From a virus, in the IMG/VR virus record IMGVR_UViG_3300005096_000519, positions 1 to 41,394 of that record: DNA of 41,394 nt; one strand, 5' to 3'. This document shows positions 15,401-23,428 of the stretch, piece by piece. Position 1 is the stretch's first letter, and each line of letters begins with the position of its first letter. The notes below the pieces were generated by a model that made no database searches, was not told where the DNA came from, and saw nothing but the letters and a program-made list of their open reading frames with translations. A program made the position numbers and the translations under genes.

Positions 15401-15943
15401 GTTCACTAGGTTAGATAGGCGCTTCTCGTGCGCTCCAAAGGCTAAAAAGTCTGCTGTGGCACCCTGAACAAAAGCCTTCCCTGTTACAGCCGCAGCACCC
15501 GTAGCCTTCACTCCGCGCAGTAAACGCCCCCCAGTGACCCAGCCGGTGATGAACTGAGAGAGACCATGCGCCAACTGCCCAGGAAGCGTCTCAGCGCCTC
15601 GGTTAAAATCAGGCAGTTTGGCACCCGATGCTCCGCCCAATGCACTGGTCTCATCACCACTCACCCAATCAACTACACCGTTAGCGGCATCTTCGCCTAC
15701 ACGAATAGAGCCGAGGTCAGCGAGGTTATCATTCAGCCAATCACCTGCGTCCTTGGTAAGGTCTAAAGTAGCCTGTATTCCATCCCTGGCCCCATCAGCG
15801 GCCCCACGAAGGGTATCCACGACTACATTTTCATGCTGTAGGTAAGGGGTCGCTGCCCCCACACCAAACACCTCCTCAAACTGGGAGGCTGAACTGGGAT
15901 CAGCGCGTAGCTCAGCTATTGCCTCTTCTGGTATTTCACTCAT
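12431..15943 (-). CDS. Large internal virion protein (T7 gp16-like ejectosome protein)
   Basis: A 1170-aa protein, close in length and gene position to T7 gp16 (1318 aa), which is ejected and forms the channel across the cell envelope. Small-residue-rich hydrophobic stretches lie around 135-230 and 815-840 (GGLVALAAWNLAE), the rest is helical and charged. I see no N-terminal transglycosylase (SLT) motif such as the ES...AxG...GLMQ pattern of T7 gp16. Assignment rests on size, position after the gp15-like gene and composition. Confidence 0.8.
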   Translation of the reverse strand: MSEIPEEAIAELRADPSSASQFEEVFGVGAATPYLQHENVVVDTLRGAADGARDGIQATLDLTKDAGDWLNDNLADLGSIRVGEDAANGVVDWVSGDETSALGGASGAKLPDFNRGAETLPGQLAHGLSQFITGWVTGGRLLRGVKATGAAAVTGKAFVQGATADFLAFGAHEKRLSNLVNTEFPELANPVTEYLAADDGDGVVEGRLKNVLEGGILGVATEGTLHLARGMYSYLKAYKGAAKLNVEGRKAEAAGVMQEAGKKFDTELKDSSDTLSPNQLDRMNAEQLELFPELPPTQKKVSVKDTLRSPEVEGLSARLDIDAEEAEQLARNLSARDVDDPFENIKFKSYLTKESDLNEVYNELLTSARSRAGDVFSETQTWKEAERLAEEEGRDPWELLTSYKALAKSSQDASHMIVAAHATMNRLAHQVIDVSSKYMDGTLGEEAKITIQETTNLLNSIMHDDHLLGRNLGRALNVRKNTSHVSPGHIDVADVKRIQNLSQEMKGNPEEFMKQVAKMRATKPRKVLRALRSALRNRTWNIHNEYWINALLSHPKTHMVNITTASIESVAKVAETTLKDVYRGDLTAAKADLVGSWAALRLGLQDSMTMLRELKSVGGGDAEALSHVAESSPLGRSMQTFMEQNNVLDPMHRIYEGQQHAIYNGKGGVVDKVGDVVRTPSRMLGAEDEFLKQMNYRMNIYQQAYAEGMRKGMSKKELAEFAAEKLAKAFDATGEGIDDTALQYAREATFTQDLAFRYDNDRSNIGLWMQTGLKDMPALRTLIPFIRVPTNLARHTIQRMPLIGLIQHDMRKVALSGTPAQKAEVWAKQTVGGLVALAAWNLAEDGKLTGGGPKDPYLRRQWLDDGNIPYSFKTANGKQVQFHRFDPRFSIFGILADAKYIRDEMQDQEFLDIVTASAASIARNLTSKTYLTGIVDVIGAVESGDPTEVKRFFQRRLGSYVPNIATGFTGDAEVKELRGWMDGVLARVPGVSSTVEARRNVLGEKMMKTEMLGPDLISPIMTGKAGTDKLKHELNALRHSFPPPPKKLQGTRIDLTQYSNQRTGQTAYDRYQELTGEVTRGGKTLRTKLEDLIESPAYLAKDSLASPEFDHLTSKRVLKIQKQLRLYRKSAMRQLKKEFPLLDRAMRTEQSNKRRVPVRGRNALEPLLVK

Positions 15944-15961
15944 TGAATCTCCCTGTTAAGG

Positions 15962-17671
15962 CTATTTATACTTAGCATATTTATTAGGCGGTTGTATGTA
16001 GCCAATAGGCTGCACATTGCCTGTCTGTCGATCACCAAGCGTGTTGTACACAGCCGGATCGTCTGTCCCAGCGTGTAGGCTCGGGTCTTCATTAATAAGC
16101 TTCATGATCTCAGAACGCTTCATGAGTACTCCGTGATACGAGCGATCTGCTGCGGGGTCGCTGAAGTACTCGTCCATTAATAGTTCATAGACCTCCATCG
16201 CCTGGGTAGCAATAGTCTGGGTGGATGCGGAGGCATCTTTATCACTACCTGAAACATTACGCACTACACGGGCACGTCCTCTATCTATTAACCCTTGGAC
16301 GGCTCTGGGTAGTTCAGCTTTCTTAGCTTGATAATCCTTGTGGCGTGACCAATCATCTATGAGGTCAACCATGTGGGGGTAACTCAGCCTGCGGGAAGCC
16401 ACCAGATCAACAACCTCTTGGATGCCACCCCCGTTTGCAATACGGATCTTGAGCCTTGCGATCTCGTTAGGGTCTTCAAGCGCCTTCAAGTTTGCATCGA
16501 GGCGGGAGTTGAGCACTGATTGGAGACGAGGGACGAGGTGTGCTGTTCGCGTGTCAGCGGCAAGTTCTTTAAAGAGATCCTCAAAGTCCTTGCCGGGGTT
16601 AGCCACCATGTCCACAACAGCACTAGCATACTTCAACTCAGTGAACTCTTTATCCTCTGCGGCGAGGTCAGCCTTCTCCCACTGATCTTTGAGATGCTGC
16701 TGGTTCTCCGTTTGAAACCTAATAGCTGCTTCACGAGCTGGACGATCCTGTTCTGCCCAAGTCTGTTGAGTGCGTGACCACGCATAGGACTCATTCTGTC
16801 GTTGAATGTTTAGTAGTCTTCCTTCAGCCTCTGTAATCTTATGTTTACCGTAAGACGTTCGACCAATACTCCCAGATCCTCCTGATATTTTAGACAGCAA
16901 GGCGAGGTGGGTGTGTGCTTCGTCATACTTACCCTGCTGTGCAAGAAGCCGCGCCTGGTCTGTCACAGCGTCAATGGTCGCCTGATTAAAGGCTTTGCCG
17001 CTCATGCCATACTGACCTATGTTTACCTTACCAAGGGTCTCGATCTGGCTCACAATCTCGGTAGAGTCTCCTACAGTAGAGAGGATGTCATTAATCTTTT
17101 CCCCTGTAGCCTCTGCAAATTTACGGCGGTTCTCTCCAAGACGTTCCTGAATGTTATGTCCTGCAAGGCTGTTCTCGATAGCTCCCCGCTGGGATTCAAA
17201 ACCCATGATCCAGTCAGCATCCGCACCTTCGTATGTTGAAAGGAACTCTGTCCGCGTCTTTGTCTGAAACTCTGCGAAGGCTGTAGCTGCTTCCGCTTCA
17301 CTTGTGAAGTCCTGAGCGGTAAGCCCAGACCCCTGCCACTTCTCTATGAGGAAGGATTGGTATTCCCCACGGGCAGCCATCTCCCCCTTCATGTTTCGAT
17401 ACTTCGCCATGTAGGCTGGGTGCGCACCCTCGGGGGCGTCCTTACCTCGGAGTGCATCCTCTATGGCTGTCTTCTGATAACTCCGTAGATCCTCTTGATA
17501 CCGCTGCTCCATGAGACCCTGTAGAGAGCTGTCGATAGAGGAGAGCTTCCCTACCAGCGTCGCTAGCCCTGAAACCTGCTTCTGGGGTTTAACAAAAGTG
17601 TCAACGGGACGTGCGGCGACTTTAAGCTGTGGTGCCTGCTGTAGATCCCCTACCTGTACGCGATCATTCAT
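15962..17671 (-). CDS. Internal virion protein (T7 gp15-like)
   Basis: A 569-aa helical, glutamine- and alanine-rich protein between the gp14-like and gp16-like genes. In T7, gp15 forms part of the internal core and of the DNA-ejection channel. Residues about 285-340 (NESYAWSRTQQTWAEQDRPAR and following) form long charged helices. Shorter than T7 gp15 (747 aa). No enzymatic motif. The assignment is by synteny plus composition. Confidence 0.75.
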   Translation of the reverse strand: MNDRVQVGDLQQAPQLKVAARPVDTFVKPQKQVSGLATLVGKLSSIDSSLQGLMEQRYQEDLRSYQKTAIEDALRGKDAPEGAHPAYMAKYRNMKGEMAARGEYQSFLIEKWQGSGLTAQDFTSEAEAATAFAEFQTKTRTEFLSTYEGADADWIMGFESQRGAIENSLAGHNIQERLGENRRKFAEATGEKINDILSTVGDSTEIVSQIETLGKVNIGQYGMSGKAFNQATIDAVTDQARLLAQQGKYDEAHTHLALLSKISGGSGSIGRTSYGKHKITEAEGRLLNIQRQNESYAWSRTQQTWAEQDRPAREAAIRFQTENQQHLKDQWEKADLAAEDKEFTELKYASAVVDMVANPGKDFEDLFKELAADTRTAHLVPRLQSVLNSRLDANLKALEDPNEIARLKIRIANGGGIQEVVDLVASRRLSYPHMVDLIDDWSRHKDYQAKKAELPRAVQGLIDRGRARVVRNVSGSDKDASASTQTIATQAMEVYELLMDEYFSDPAADRSYHGVLMKRSEIMKLINEDPSLHAGTDDPAVYNTLGDRQTGNVQPIGYIQPPNKYAKYK

Positions 17672-17674
17672 ATC

Positions 17675-18226
17675 TTATTTCCGTTTTGGGTTTGACACCT
17701 TGTTACCGCGTGTCTGATTGTAATACCGGGAGCCTGCACTAAGTGCTTCGTCACCAATCGTAAGCGCAGCACCGAGGCCTACATTAGGGTTATAACGAGA
17801 CATGGCGGAGTTCACGCGGCTCTTCGCCTGTGACTGAAGACCTAAGCGTTCCTGCTCACTCTGAGCACGTTCAATATAGTTGTTATGGATAACGCCATCT
17901 GCAAAGCGCGCCTCCTGCCTATAGAAATCATTGAGTAACATATCCACTGAGACGCCAGAAACACCTGCCTCACCTGCCGAGGTGATGGCACGACCACGAG
18001 CCTGGGCTGCATCAATGGCGTTCTGCTCTAGCTTCTGGGCAGAGGCGTCATCACGCTGAATATCTGCAAGCGCAACTTGCTTTGTCTGGTCAATGTAGGC
18101 AGTGTTGGCGTTCTGTGCCTCTTCGATAGCCAGCTCATTCTGATACTTACCATCCTGATACTGGCTGTAACCTTGCACAGCTGACATAGCAAGCGAAGCT
18201 ACCATCATCGTTGTAGGACTACACAT
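17675..18226 (-). CDS. Internal virion protein (T7 gp14-like)
   Basis: A 183-aa protein beginning MCSPTTMMVASLAMSAVQGYSQYQ, with an N-terminal hydrophobic segment followed by long helices, as in gp14 proteins that form the outer-membrane part of the T7-type ejection channel. The ATG at 18226 is chosen over an upstream in-frame ATG because it begins one base after the preceding gene ends and starts the typical N-terminus. The motif GEAGVSGVSVDMLLNDF recurs in podovirus gp14-like proteins. Confidence 0.85.
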   Translation of the reverse strand: MCSPTTMMVASLAMSAVQGYSQYQDGKYQNELAIEEAQNANTAYIDQTKQVALADIQRDDASAQKLEQNAIDAAQARGRAITSAGEAGVSGVSVDMLLNDFYRQEARFADGVIHNNYIERAQSEQERLGLQSQAKSRVNSAMSRYNPNVGLGAALTIGDEALSAGSRYYNQTRGNKVSNPKRK

Positions 18227-18227
18227 A

Positions 18228-18689
18228 TTACGTCCTCGCTCTGACGAACTCGTAGAAGGGGATTCCCCCCATACCATACCGTTCGTGTTTTTTGATGAAT
18301 GTAAATCCACACCACTTAAGCCATTTGATATGTAGCTCGTTGCGTGCATCTACACAGTTGAATAAGAGGGGGTGCTTAGCGTTCAGCTCAGTAATTGCCT
18401 TCCCTGCTTCTCTCAGGAACTTAATGCTGTAATTCTCCAAGTGATCAGAGGCCAGCATCCAGATAGCCCCTTTAATCTCATCTTGCGGAACCACCCCAAA
18501 CATTCCCACAATCTCGCCTTCTGTTCCTACTAATGTGTAGCAGGGTGCAGAGTATGTGTATCCCTCCAGTAATGCCTTGGTAGGGGAGCATCCATGCCCT
18601 TCCTCAAGTTCTGCTATATCAGCCTTTCTCAGATTGCGGGATAGCTCCAACACATCTGCCATGCAGCTGCGACGATAACCTGCACTCAC
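18228..18689 (-). CDS. gp13-like internal/assembly protein with acetyltransferase-like fold
   Basis: A 153-aa protein of the T7 gp13 family, resembling GNAT acetyltransferases: EIVGMFGVVPQ strand-turn at about 58-68 and NELHIKWLKWCGFTFI at about 113-128 (the HIKWLKWxGF motif). In T7, gp13 is needed for virion assembly. The start is GTG at 18689, which overlaps the gp12-like stop (GTGA) and has AAGGAG 9 bases upstream; an earlier GTG would overlap more without a ribosome site. Confidence 0.82.
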   Translation of the reverse strand: MSAGYRRSCMADVLELSRNLRKADIAELEEGHGCSPTKALLEGYTYSAPCYTLVGTEGEIVGMFGVVPQDEIKGAIWMLASDHLENYSIKFLREAGKAITELNAKHPLLFNCVDARNELHIKWLKWCGFTFIKKHERYGMGGIPFYEFVRART

Positions 18690-21064
18690 ACTCTTTGACT
18701 CCTTGATGTGTACTGCCCCTCCCACTCCGCAGAGATGAATGTAGCCGGGAGGAACGTATCATTGACAAGCTCCACCACAACACGGTCATTACGTGACATG
18801 ACAGGGAATGAATATGTCCCGCTGCTAATGGATGTGCTGCCGAGGATATTTTGCCCCTGCCCCAAGATTCGCCCTGTATACGTGTATACGAAGGTGTCTC
18901 GCATCAGTGGAGTAACATGCGCCTCGAAGAAGCCACTATCCTCATACTTGATAGACCAGTTCCGCAGCTGTAAGCGCCCTGCATCTACAGAGGAGACACC
19001 TCCACCCTTAGCCTGCTCCTTCATGGTTGGAGTACCAAAACGGTAACGCTGGGTGTACTTCTGCCCAACCCACAACGCCGTGGAGGTCTGATCACCGGAT
19101 ACCTTCAGAGATGATGTGGTTTCCTCCATGGTCGCAAGCACTCTACCTCCCGCCGATGTGGATGTAGCGCGTGTCACAACCTGTAGTGCGCCCTCCACGT
19201 TATAGGGGAGATTCAACGTAGTGGTGTTGGATACAGCGTCATAACTTGTGGAGAGTAGTTGGGTATCATCCAGACGCCGATCCAGATGGGTAACATAGCC
19301 TGTCCCGTATAAGTCAGTGTGTTCATCAATATGCGCAGGTTCAATTTCCATACGCTCAAGAAAAACACCGTCCCCATGCTGTAAGACGAGGTACAGGGTG
19401 GTCTCAATAAAGAAGGTTCTCAGCACCTTTGAGGTGGCGTGATACGTCCACTTAGTCCAGGCACTCTGGAGCTTTTCGTCCTTCACCCAGTAATATTTAT
19501 AAGGGTAGATAATATGCTGGTCAGCATCAGTAGTAGCGACGAGTATATCCTCGTTTGATGAGGCTTCCAGTGCTGTTAGATTCCCAGCCAGATACTTAGG
19601 AACATGCCCCGTTACATCTTCAGCATCCATTGATACTCCATCATCTCCAACGAAGTATTCACGGAGACCCGCGTAGCCTCCTCTGTTTACACCAAAGTAA
19701 GCAACCCGCCCAATACCAACAGGCTTTGCCTTGTGCGTTGACTCGAACTCGGTTGTCTGGGTTATCTCTGCTGTCTTAGGTGTCAGTAGGTCGCCGCCTT
19801 CTAACACAAACTGAGTTTGATCTGAAAAGAGGAGAAGCCTTCCATTGAAGGGTACGGCATGTTGCAGTATGGAAACTTTTGTATGTGCCGCTGAAACATC
19901 TATCGGGGCATTATCAAGAATGGAGGTAACTGTTGACGGAAGGAATGCAAAGAACTCACCCGCTTGGCTCATAATTACGTTCTGATCCGCCAGGAACCCA
20001 AGACGATTCTTGAAGAAAAAGATGTCATTCAGCGATGCCCCGATAAAACTGGGATCAGGGGCGCTTACTAAATCACCTACCTGTCTACCGTCCCATAAGG
20101 CTTCTCTGAATGTAAACGTCCCGTCTGCCTCGCGCACCAAAACATGGGGCATCATACTGGCATCTAGGTCATACTCAATACTGGGGGCGAGTGTTTCCTC
20201 CCAGACGCCAGCATCAAATGTAGACGTGGCGTTATTCGGTGTGAACTTGACGAAGTAGTTGTCAAAGTTAGAGGATGCCTCCCCTACCACTTCTACGATA
20301 AAATCCTTCGTAGCTATAACGGGGAGATCTGAGAAGCGTTGTACCTTATCCTTGACAGCCTTGAGCGCGTTGCCCCCGAATGAATCTTCCACTTCAACTC
20401 TAAAATCAGTACCGTCATCCTTCTTGATGGATATGCTGTAACTCTGCCTCGTTATCGTCCAACCCGCTCCGAGACTTGTTGTTAAACTCGCAGCAAGATC
20501 GGAGGCTATCTTATCGGTACGTATATCAACAGGGTCTGAAGCAGATGTGGTCTTTGTAGCATGCACCACACCATCAACAGAGATCTTATAATTCTGGGAG
20601 TAGTTGCCCTGCTTTACATGAACGAGTGCGCAACCTTGACTGTGTGCAGAGAGCGTCGTCGCCATTAGGGGTTTCTTGCTTCTGTTCAAGAAGAACGTGT
20701 AATCCGCTATGGTAAGCGCCCTCAGATCCGTTGAAGGAGTAGTGGTATCAAGATAGGTCAGCCCATTAGGGGTAGTGACTGTCTTCTCAGTGCCTGTTAG
20801 ATCAAACACCCTTATGGAGGATGTTGTGACGATAGCCACATACTGCTCAGTGCTATCCCGGTTAATATCGTGGACAAAATTATCCCCTAGAACGCCGTTA
20901 ATCAGTTTTGATATATGGTGCGTAGGTGGGCGCTTCTTAAGCCCCTCTACGATACTTGGAAAACAATTCTCTACAACATCGGCCTGGGATGATAAGCGTA
21001 TAGAGGGAGCCTGCTGTGATACCCCGTTAATTAAATTAGGGATAGGTGAGCTTATTAGTGTCAT
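18686..21064 (-). CDS. Tail tubular protein B (T7 gp12-like nozzle)
   Basis: A 792-aa protein, same size as T7 gp12 (794). N-terminus LISSPIPNLINGVSQQAPSIRLSSQ is the hallmark of the family, followed by beta-propeller-like repeats (for example NDIFFFKNRLGFLADQNV). It forms the tail nozzle, hexameric below the gp11 ring, to which fibres attach. Follows the gp11-like gene with 8 bp between them. Confidence 0.96.
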   Translation of the reverse strand: MTLISSPIPNLINGVSQQAPSIRLSSQADVVENCFPSIVEGLKKRPPTHHISKLINGVLGDNFVHDINRDSTEQYVAIVTTSSIRVFDLTGTEKTVTTPNGLTYLDTTTPSTDLRALTIADYTFFLNRSKKPLMATTLSAHSQGCALVHVKQGNYSQNYKISVDGVVHATKTTSASDPVDIRTDKIASDLAASLTTSLGAGWTITRQSYSISIKKDDGTDFRVEVEDSFGGNALKAVKDKVQRFSDLPVIATKDFIVEVVGEASSNFDNYFVKFTPNNATSTFDAGVWEETLAPSIEYDLDASMMPHVLVREADGTFTFREALWDGRQVGDLVSAPDPSFIGASLNDIFFFKNRLGFLADQNVIMSQAGEFFAFLPSTVTSILDNAPIDVSAAHTKVSILQHAVPFNGRLLLFSDQTQFVLEGGDLLTPKTAEITQTTEFESTHKAKPVGIGRVAYFGVNRGGYAGLREYFVGDDGVSMDAEDVTGHVPKYLAGNLTALEASSNEDILVATTDADQHIIYPYKYYWVKDEKLQSAWTKWTYHATSKVLRTFFIETTLYLVLQHGDGVFLERMEIEPAHIDEHTDLYGTGYVTHLDRRLDDTQLLSTSYDAVSNTTTLNLPYNVEGALQVVTRATSTSAGGRVLATMEETTSSLKVSGDQTSTALWVGQKYTQRYRFGTPTMKEQAKGGGVSSVDAGRLQLRNWSIKYEDSGFFEAHVTPLMRDTFVYTYTGRILGQGQNILGSTSISSGTYSFPVMSRNDRVVVELVNDTFLPATFISAEWEGQYTSRSQRV

Positions 21065-21072
21065 TCAGGCTC

Positions 21073-21657
21073 CTAACGACGCAGAGCCGCAGAGGTATCG
21101 GCGCTATCAAAGATGTTCCAGTCGGCTGTGTCACCTTCGGCTTCCTTCAGTGTTACAAGTGCGTCAACTTCATCTGCTGCTGTAAACCCATCCAGTGTCA
21201 CATCGCCAAGCATTCTGTTACCGAATAGACGGGTAGCACGCACCATCACATACTGACGGGCTACTTCAGGTAGCTCATCCAGAGGCAGAAGGAGAACAAT
21301 GTCCGCTTTGATTGTTTTGCCGATATTGAAAGAGTGGGTATTGCGGTCATAGAGGCGATTACCACGGGAGACAACATCAAGTGTCGGATGGTTGAAACCA
21401 GAGGCATCTACGCGTAGGCAATTAGCAGGAAGGAAAACCTCACCGGCTATATCAGCAGCAAGGGGGTAATCCACTTCAGAATTAAAATGCCAGCCTTTGA
21501 CTTGCATCTTACGGTTGACTTCTGCAAGGAGGGAACGCGCAATAGCGACATCAACAACATTTGCACCTTCTAAGGTATTTACATGCGTCTCCCCTATGGC
21601 ATTCAGCATAGAGTTGACAGCCGCTAGCTCATCAGTGAGCGAGGGTAAGGTGGACAT
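21073..21657 (-). CDS. Tail tubular protein A (T7 gp11-like adaptor)
   Basis: A 194-aa protein, same size as T7 gp11 (196). It begins with LTDELAAVNSMLNAIGE and contains QYVMVRATRLFGNRMLGD, the typical gatekeeper/adaptor pattern. It forms the dodecameric ring between portal and nozzle. First gene after the capsid-gene terminator. Confidence 0.95.
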   Translation of the reverse strand: MSTLPSLTDELAAVNSMLNAIGETHVNTLEGANVVDVAIARSLLAEVNRKMQVKGWHFNSEVDYPLAADIAGEVFLPANCLRVDASGFNHPTLDVVSRGNRLYDRNTHSFNIGKTIKADIVLLLPLDELPEVARQYVMVRATRLFGNRMLGDVTLDGFTAADEVDALVTLKEAEGDTADWNIFDSADTSAALRR

Positions 21658-21671
21658 AGAGACCTCTACAA

Positions 21672-21705
21672 GAAAAAAAAGGGAGTCCCTGAATAGGAAC
21701 CCCCT
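21672..21705 (-). terminator. Strong terminator after the capsid gene (Tphi equivalent)
   Basis: Minus strand: AGGGGGTTCC, loop TATTCA, GGGACTCCCT, then eight T. The 10-bp stem (two G-U pairs) ends directly in the T-run. It lies between the capsid and gp11-like genes, exactly where T7 has its main late terminator, which lets capsid mRNA accumulate above tail mRNAs. Confidence 0.92.
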
Positions 21706-21726
21706 TAGAAACTACTGAACCGTCAC

Positions 21727-22704
21727 TTACAGCGTGGCGAACTCAATAGCAGACTCTGGACGCAGGATGCCGTGACCCATCAGGTACTTAGCAACCAACA
21801 GGGTGCCGTTGTACTGAGTCATGAAATCCCCATCGTCATCGGTCTTGCTTACGGCTAGATCCATCATCTTCACCGTACCAATTGCAGATCGGTGGAAGCA
21901 GATGGCGACAGTGGCAGAGAAGTCACCGAAGTAGGTGTTGTTCTCGCCAGCCGTAGCAGCGGCGATGTTAGTGCTAGGTACATTGTTGGACTTAACAATA
22001 TCAATACCCGCAGCTGTTTCGATGCGCCCCTTGGCGTAATCACCGTTGGCAACACCATAGTCCTTATTCAGGAGATCCTTATTGGTGAGCAACATGTAAT
22101 ACTGGGCGGGCTTTACAACCAGAACACGCCCACCGTCGTCAGGAATATCCTTCTCATCGAAGGTCTGAGCAGCGGTGTAGCATAGGTTAGTCAGTACTGT
22201 GGCATCCGTAGCAGCGGAGGCATTAACCAAGCGGCTACCACCATTACCACCAGATACGGTAGCAGCAGAACGGGCAGCCAAAACAGCAACCTGCTGTGTC
22301 TGCTTATCGAAAGACTTCGCCAGAGCAGCGCCCATCTGCTTGGTATACTCAGAGCGAACATCATAGTGGTTCTTCAGCTCATCAATCTTCGCCACAAAGA
22401 CATCAGAGATGAGGAAGTCATCTACATTGATCACACGCTCATTGTGTTTAACAGTCTGACCACCAAGCAACTGTGTGCCAGGAGTGTGATAGCCAGCACC
22501 TGTCTTCCAGGTGGCAGGAAACGAAGCAGATTTACCAGAGGTGATTGTGCGAGACATGTGCAGGTCTTTCATCACATTAGCCTCGTCAAAGGCTGTAATG
22601 ACTTCACCGGCAAAAAGTTTGAGGAACAGCTCGTTGTCCTGAGCGAAGGAGCCGTCTGTTACGCCGTCTGTTACGCCGACGCGGGTAGGTGTCATATTAG
22701 ACAT
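21727..22704 (-). CDS. Major capsid protein (T7 gp10-like)
   Basis: A 325-aa HK97-fold capsid protein. The N-arm contains ELFLKLFAGEVITAFDEANVM and SRTITSGKSASFPATWK, and VINVDDFLISDVFVAKIDELKNHYDVRSEY matches the E-loop/spine region of T7-like capsid proteins. AAGGA precedes the ATG. The start has a small tandem repeat (GVTDGVTDG, 12-bp direct repeat). No frameshift extension (10B type) is obvious at the 3' end; the stop is soon followed by the terminator. Confidence 0.96.
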   Translation of the reverse strand: MSNMTPTRVGVTDGVTDGSFAQDNELFLKLFAGEVITAFDEANVMKDLHMSRTITSGKSASFPATWKTGAGYHTPGTQLLGGQTVKHNERVINVDDFLISDVFVAKIDELKNHYDVRSEYTKQMGAALAKSFDKQTQQVAVLAARSAATVSGGNGGSRLVNASAATDATVLTNLCYTAAQTFDEKDIPDDGGRVLVVKPAQYYMLLTNKDLLNKDYGVANGDYAKGRIETAAGIDIVKSNNVPSTNIAAATAGENNTYFGDFSATVAICFHRSAIGTVKMMDLAVSKTDDDGDFMTQYNGTLLVAKYLMGHGILRPESAIEFATL

Positions 22705-22885
22705 TAGTGTTTATTTCCTTTGAGAAGATTCACAGGGATGTGATTAATTCCCTTGAACGCTTCAACACCTCGGCACAGAGTTGTCCCTCGCAAGGGGCTA
22801 CGGCTTATGTGTGATTGTTCTTGGGTGGTAGCCTGCTAAAAAGCGGCACTACTCTTTCTTCTCGGTAAGGATCAATGACTCTAGG

Positions 22886-22958
22886 GGTGATAGGTGGGAC
22901 TCGAACCCACAACTACCGGGGTCACATCCCGGCTCTCTACCATTGAGGCTACTACCAC
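22886..22958 (-). tRNA. tRNA-His(GUG)
   Basis: Minus-strand tRNA: acceptor GTGGTAG pairs with CTATCAC, anticodon arm CCGGG-ATGTGAC-CCCGG (GUG), T-arm GTGGGTTCGAGTCCCAC, discriminator C as usual for histidine. CCA not encoded. The acceptor stem is extended by a further inverted repeat outside the tRNA (GACTCTAGG before, CCTAGAGTC after). Confidence 0.9.
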
Positions 22959-22959
22959 A

Positions 22960-23073
22960 CCTAGAGTCACTGTATAAAACGGCTGGTTACTTAAGGAGAC
23001 GCCACCAGTGGGGCGACGACAAAAGGCTTCTCACCTTAGCGGAGGTTATACGATGTACCTCTAAACGAGTTGG
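22960..23073. other. Spacer between tRNA-His and tRNA-Asn with small hairpins
   Basis: 114 bp without an ORF or a T-arm. Minus strand contains GAGGT/ACCTC, AAGG/CCTT(TT) and CGCC/GGCG hairpins in a row. No tRNA could be folded from it. May hold a decayed tRNA or processing structure. Confidence 0.4.
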
Positions 23074-23145
23074 CTGGCACGGTAGGGATCGAACCTACGA
23101 CAACAGCATTAACAGTGCTGCGTTCTGCCTCTGAACTACATGCCA
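23074..23145 (-). tRNA. tRNA-Asn(GUU)
   Basis: Acceptor TGGCATG pairs with CGTGCCA, anticodon arm CAGCA-CTGTTAA-TGCTG (GUU), T-arm GTAGGTTCGATCCCTAC, discriminator G. 72 nt, minus strand, CCA not encoded. Confidence 0.92.
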
Positions 23146-23154
23146 CTAAACTGG

Positions 23155-23236
23155 TGGTTACACTTGGAATCGAACCAAGGCTGCCCGAAGGAACGGTTTT
23201 ACAGACCGCTCACGATCCATACGTGACTACGCAACC
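23155..23236 (-). tRNA. tRNA-Tyr(GUA)
   Basis: Acceptor GGTTGCG pairs with TGTAACC (with G-U pairs), anticodon arm GCGGT-CTGTAAA-ACCGT (GUA), long variable arm, T-arm CTTGGTTCGATTCCAAG. 82 nt, minus strand. Confidence 0.92.
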
Positions 23237-23245
23237 TAAAACTGG

Positions 23246-23318
23246 AGCCTTGTGTAGGAATCGAACCTACTATCGGCGGGTTACAAATCCGCTGCATCGC
23301 CAGCAATGCTTACAAGGC
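23246..23318 (-). tRNA. tRNA-Thr(UGU)
   Basis: Acceptor GCCTTGT pairs with ACAAGGC, anticodon loop TTTGTAA (UGU) on a stem with one A-C mismatch next to the loop, T-arm GTAGGTTCGATTCCTAC. 73 nt, minus strand. Confidence 0.9.
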
Positions 23319-23322
23319 GTGG

Positions 23323-23397
23323 TCTGTGTGGCAGGATTTGAACCTGCGACATCTCGCTTCCAAGGCGAGGACTCTACGCAGACTGAGCTACACACAG
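23323..23397 (-). tRNA. tRNA-Pro(UGG)
   Basis: Acceptor CTGTGTG pairs with CACACAG, anticodon arm CTCGC-CTTGGAA-GCGAG (UGG), T-arm GCAGGTTCAAATCCTGC. Its first base directly follows the T-run of the hairpin at 23398-23428. Confidence 0.92.
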
Positions 23398-23428
23398 AAA
23401 AACGCAGCCGCCTATAGGAACAGCTGCG
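23398..23428 (-). terminator. Hairpin with T-run directly before tRNA-Pro
   Basis: Minus strand CGCAGC-N14-GCTGCG followed by five T, after which tRNA-Pro starts at once. Terminator-like, but placed at the 5' end of the tRNA cluster, so it could equally be a processing hairpin. It divides the scaffold-side transcript from the tRNA/capsid part. Confidence 0.6.

Noticed and set aside
22960-23073. Sixth tRNA in the head-region cluster
   Set aside because: No T-arm GTTCRA pattern and no acceptor pairing could be found on either strand.
23070-23417. Long plus-strand reading frame across the tRNA cluster
   Set aside because: It runs antisense through four tRNA genes (repeated GIEP/NRT-like peptides from T-arms), a known artefact of tRNA clusters.
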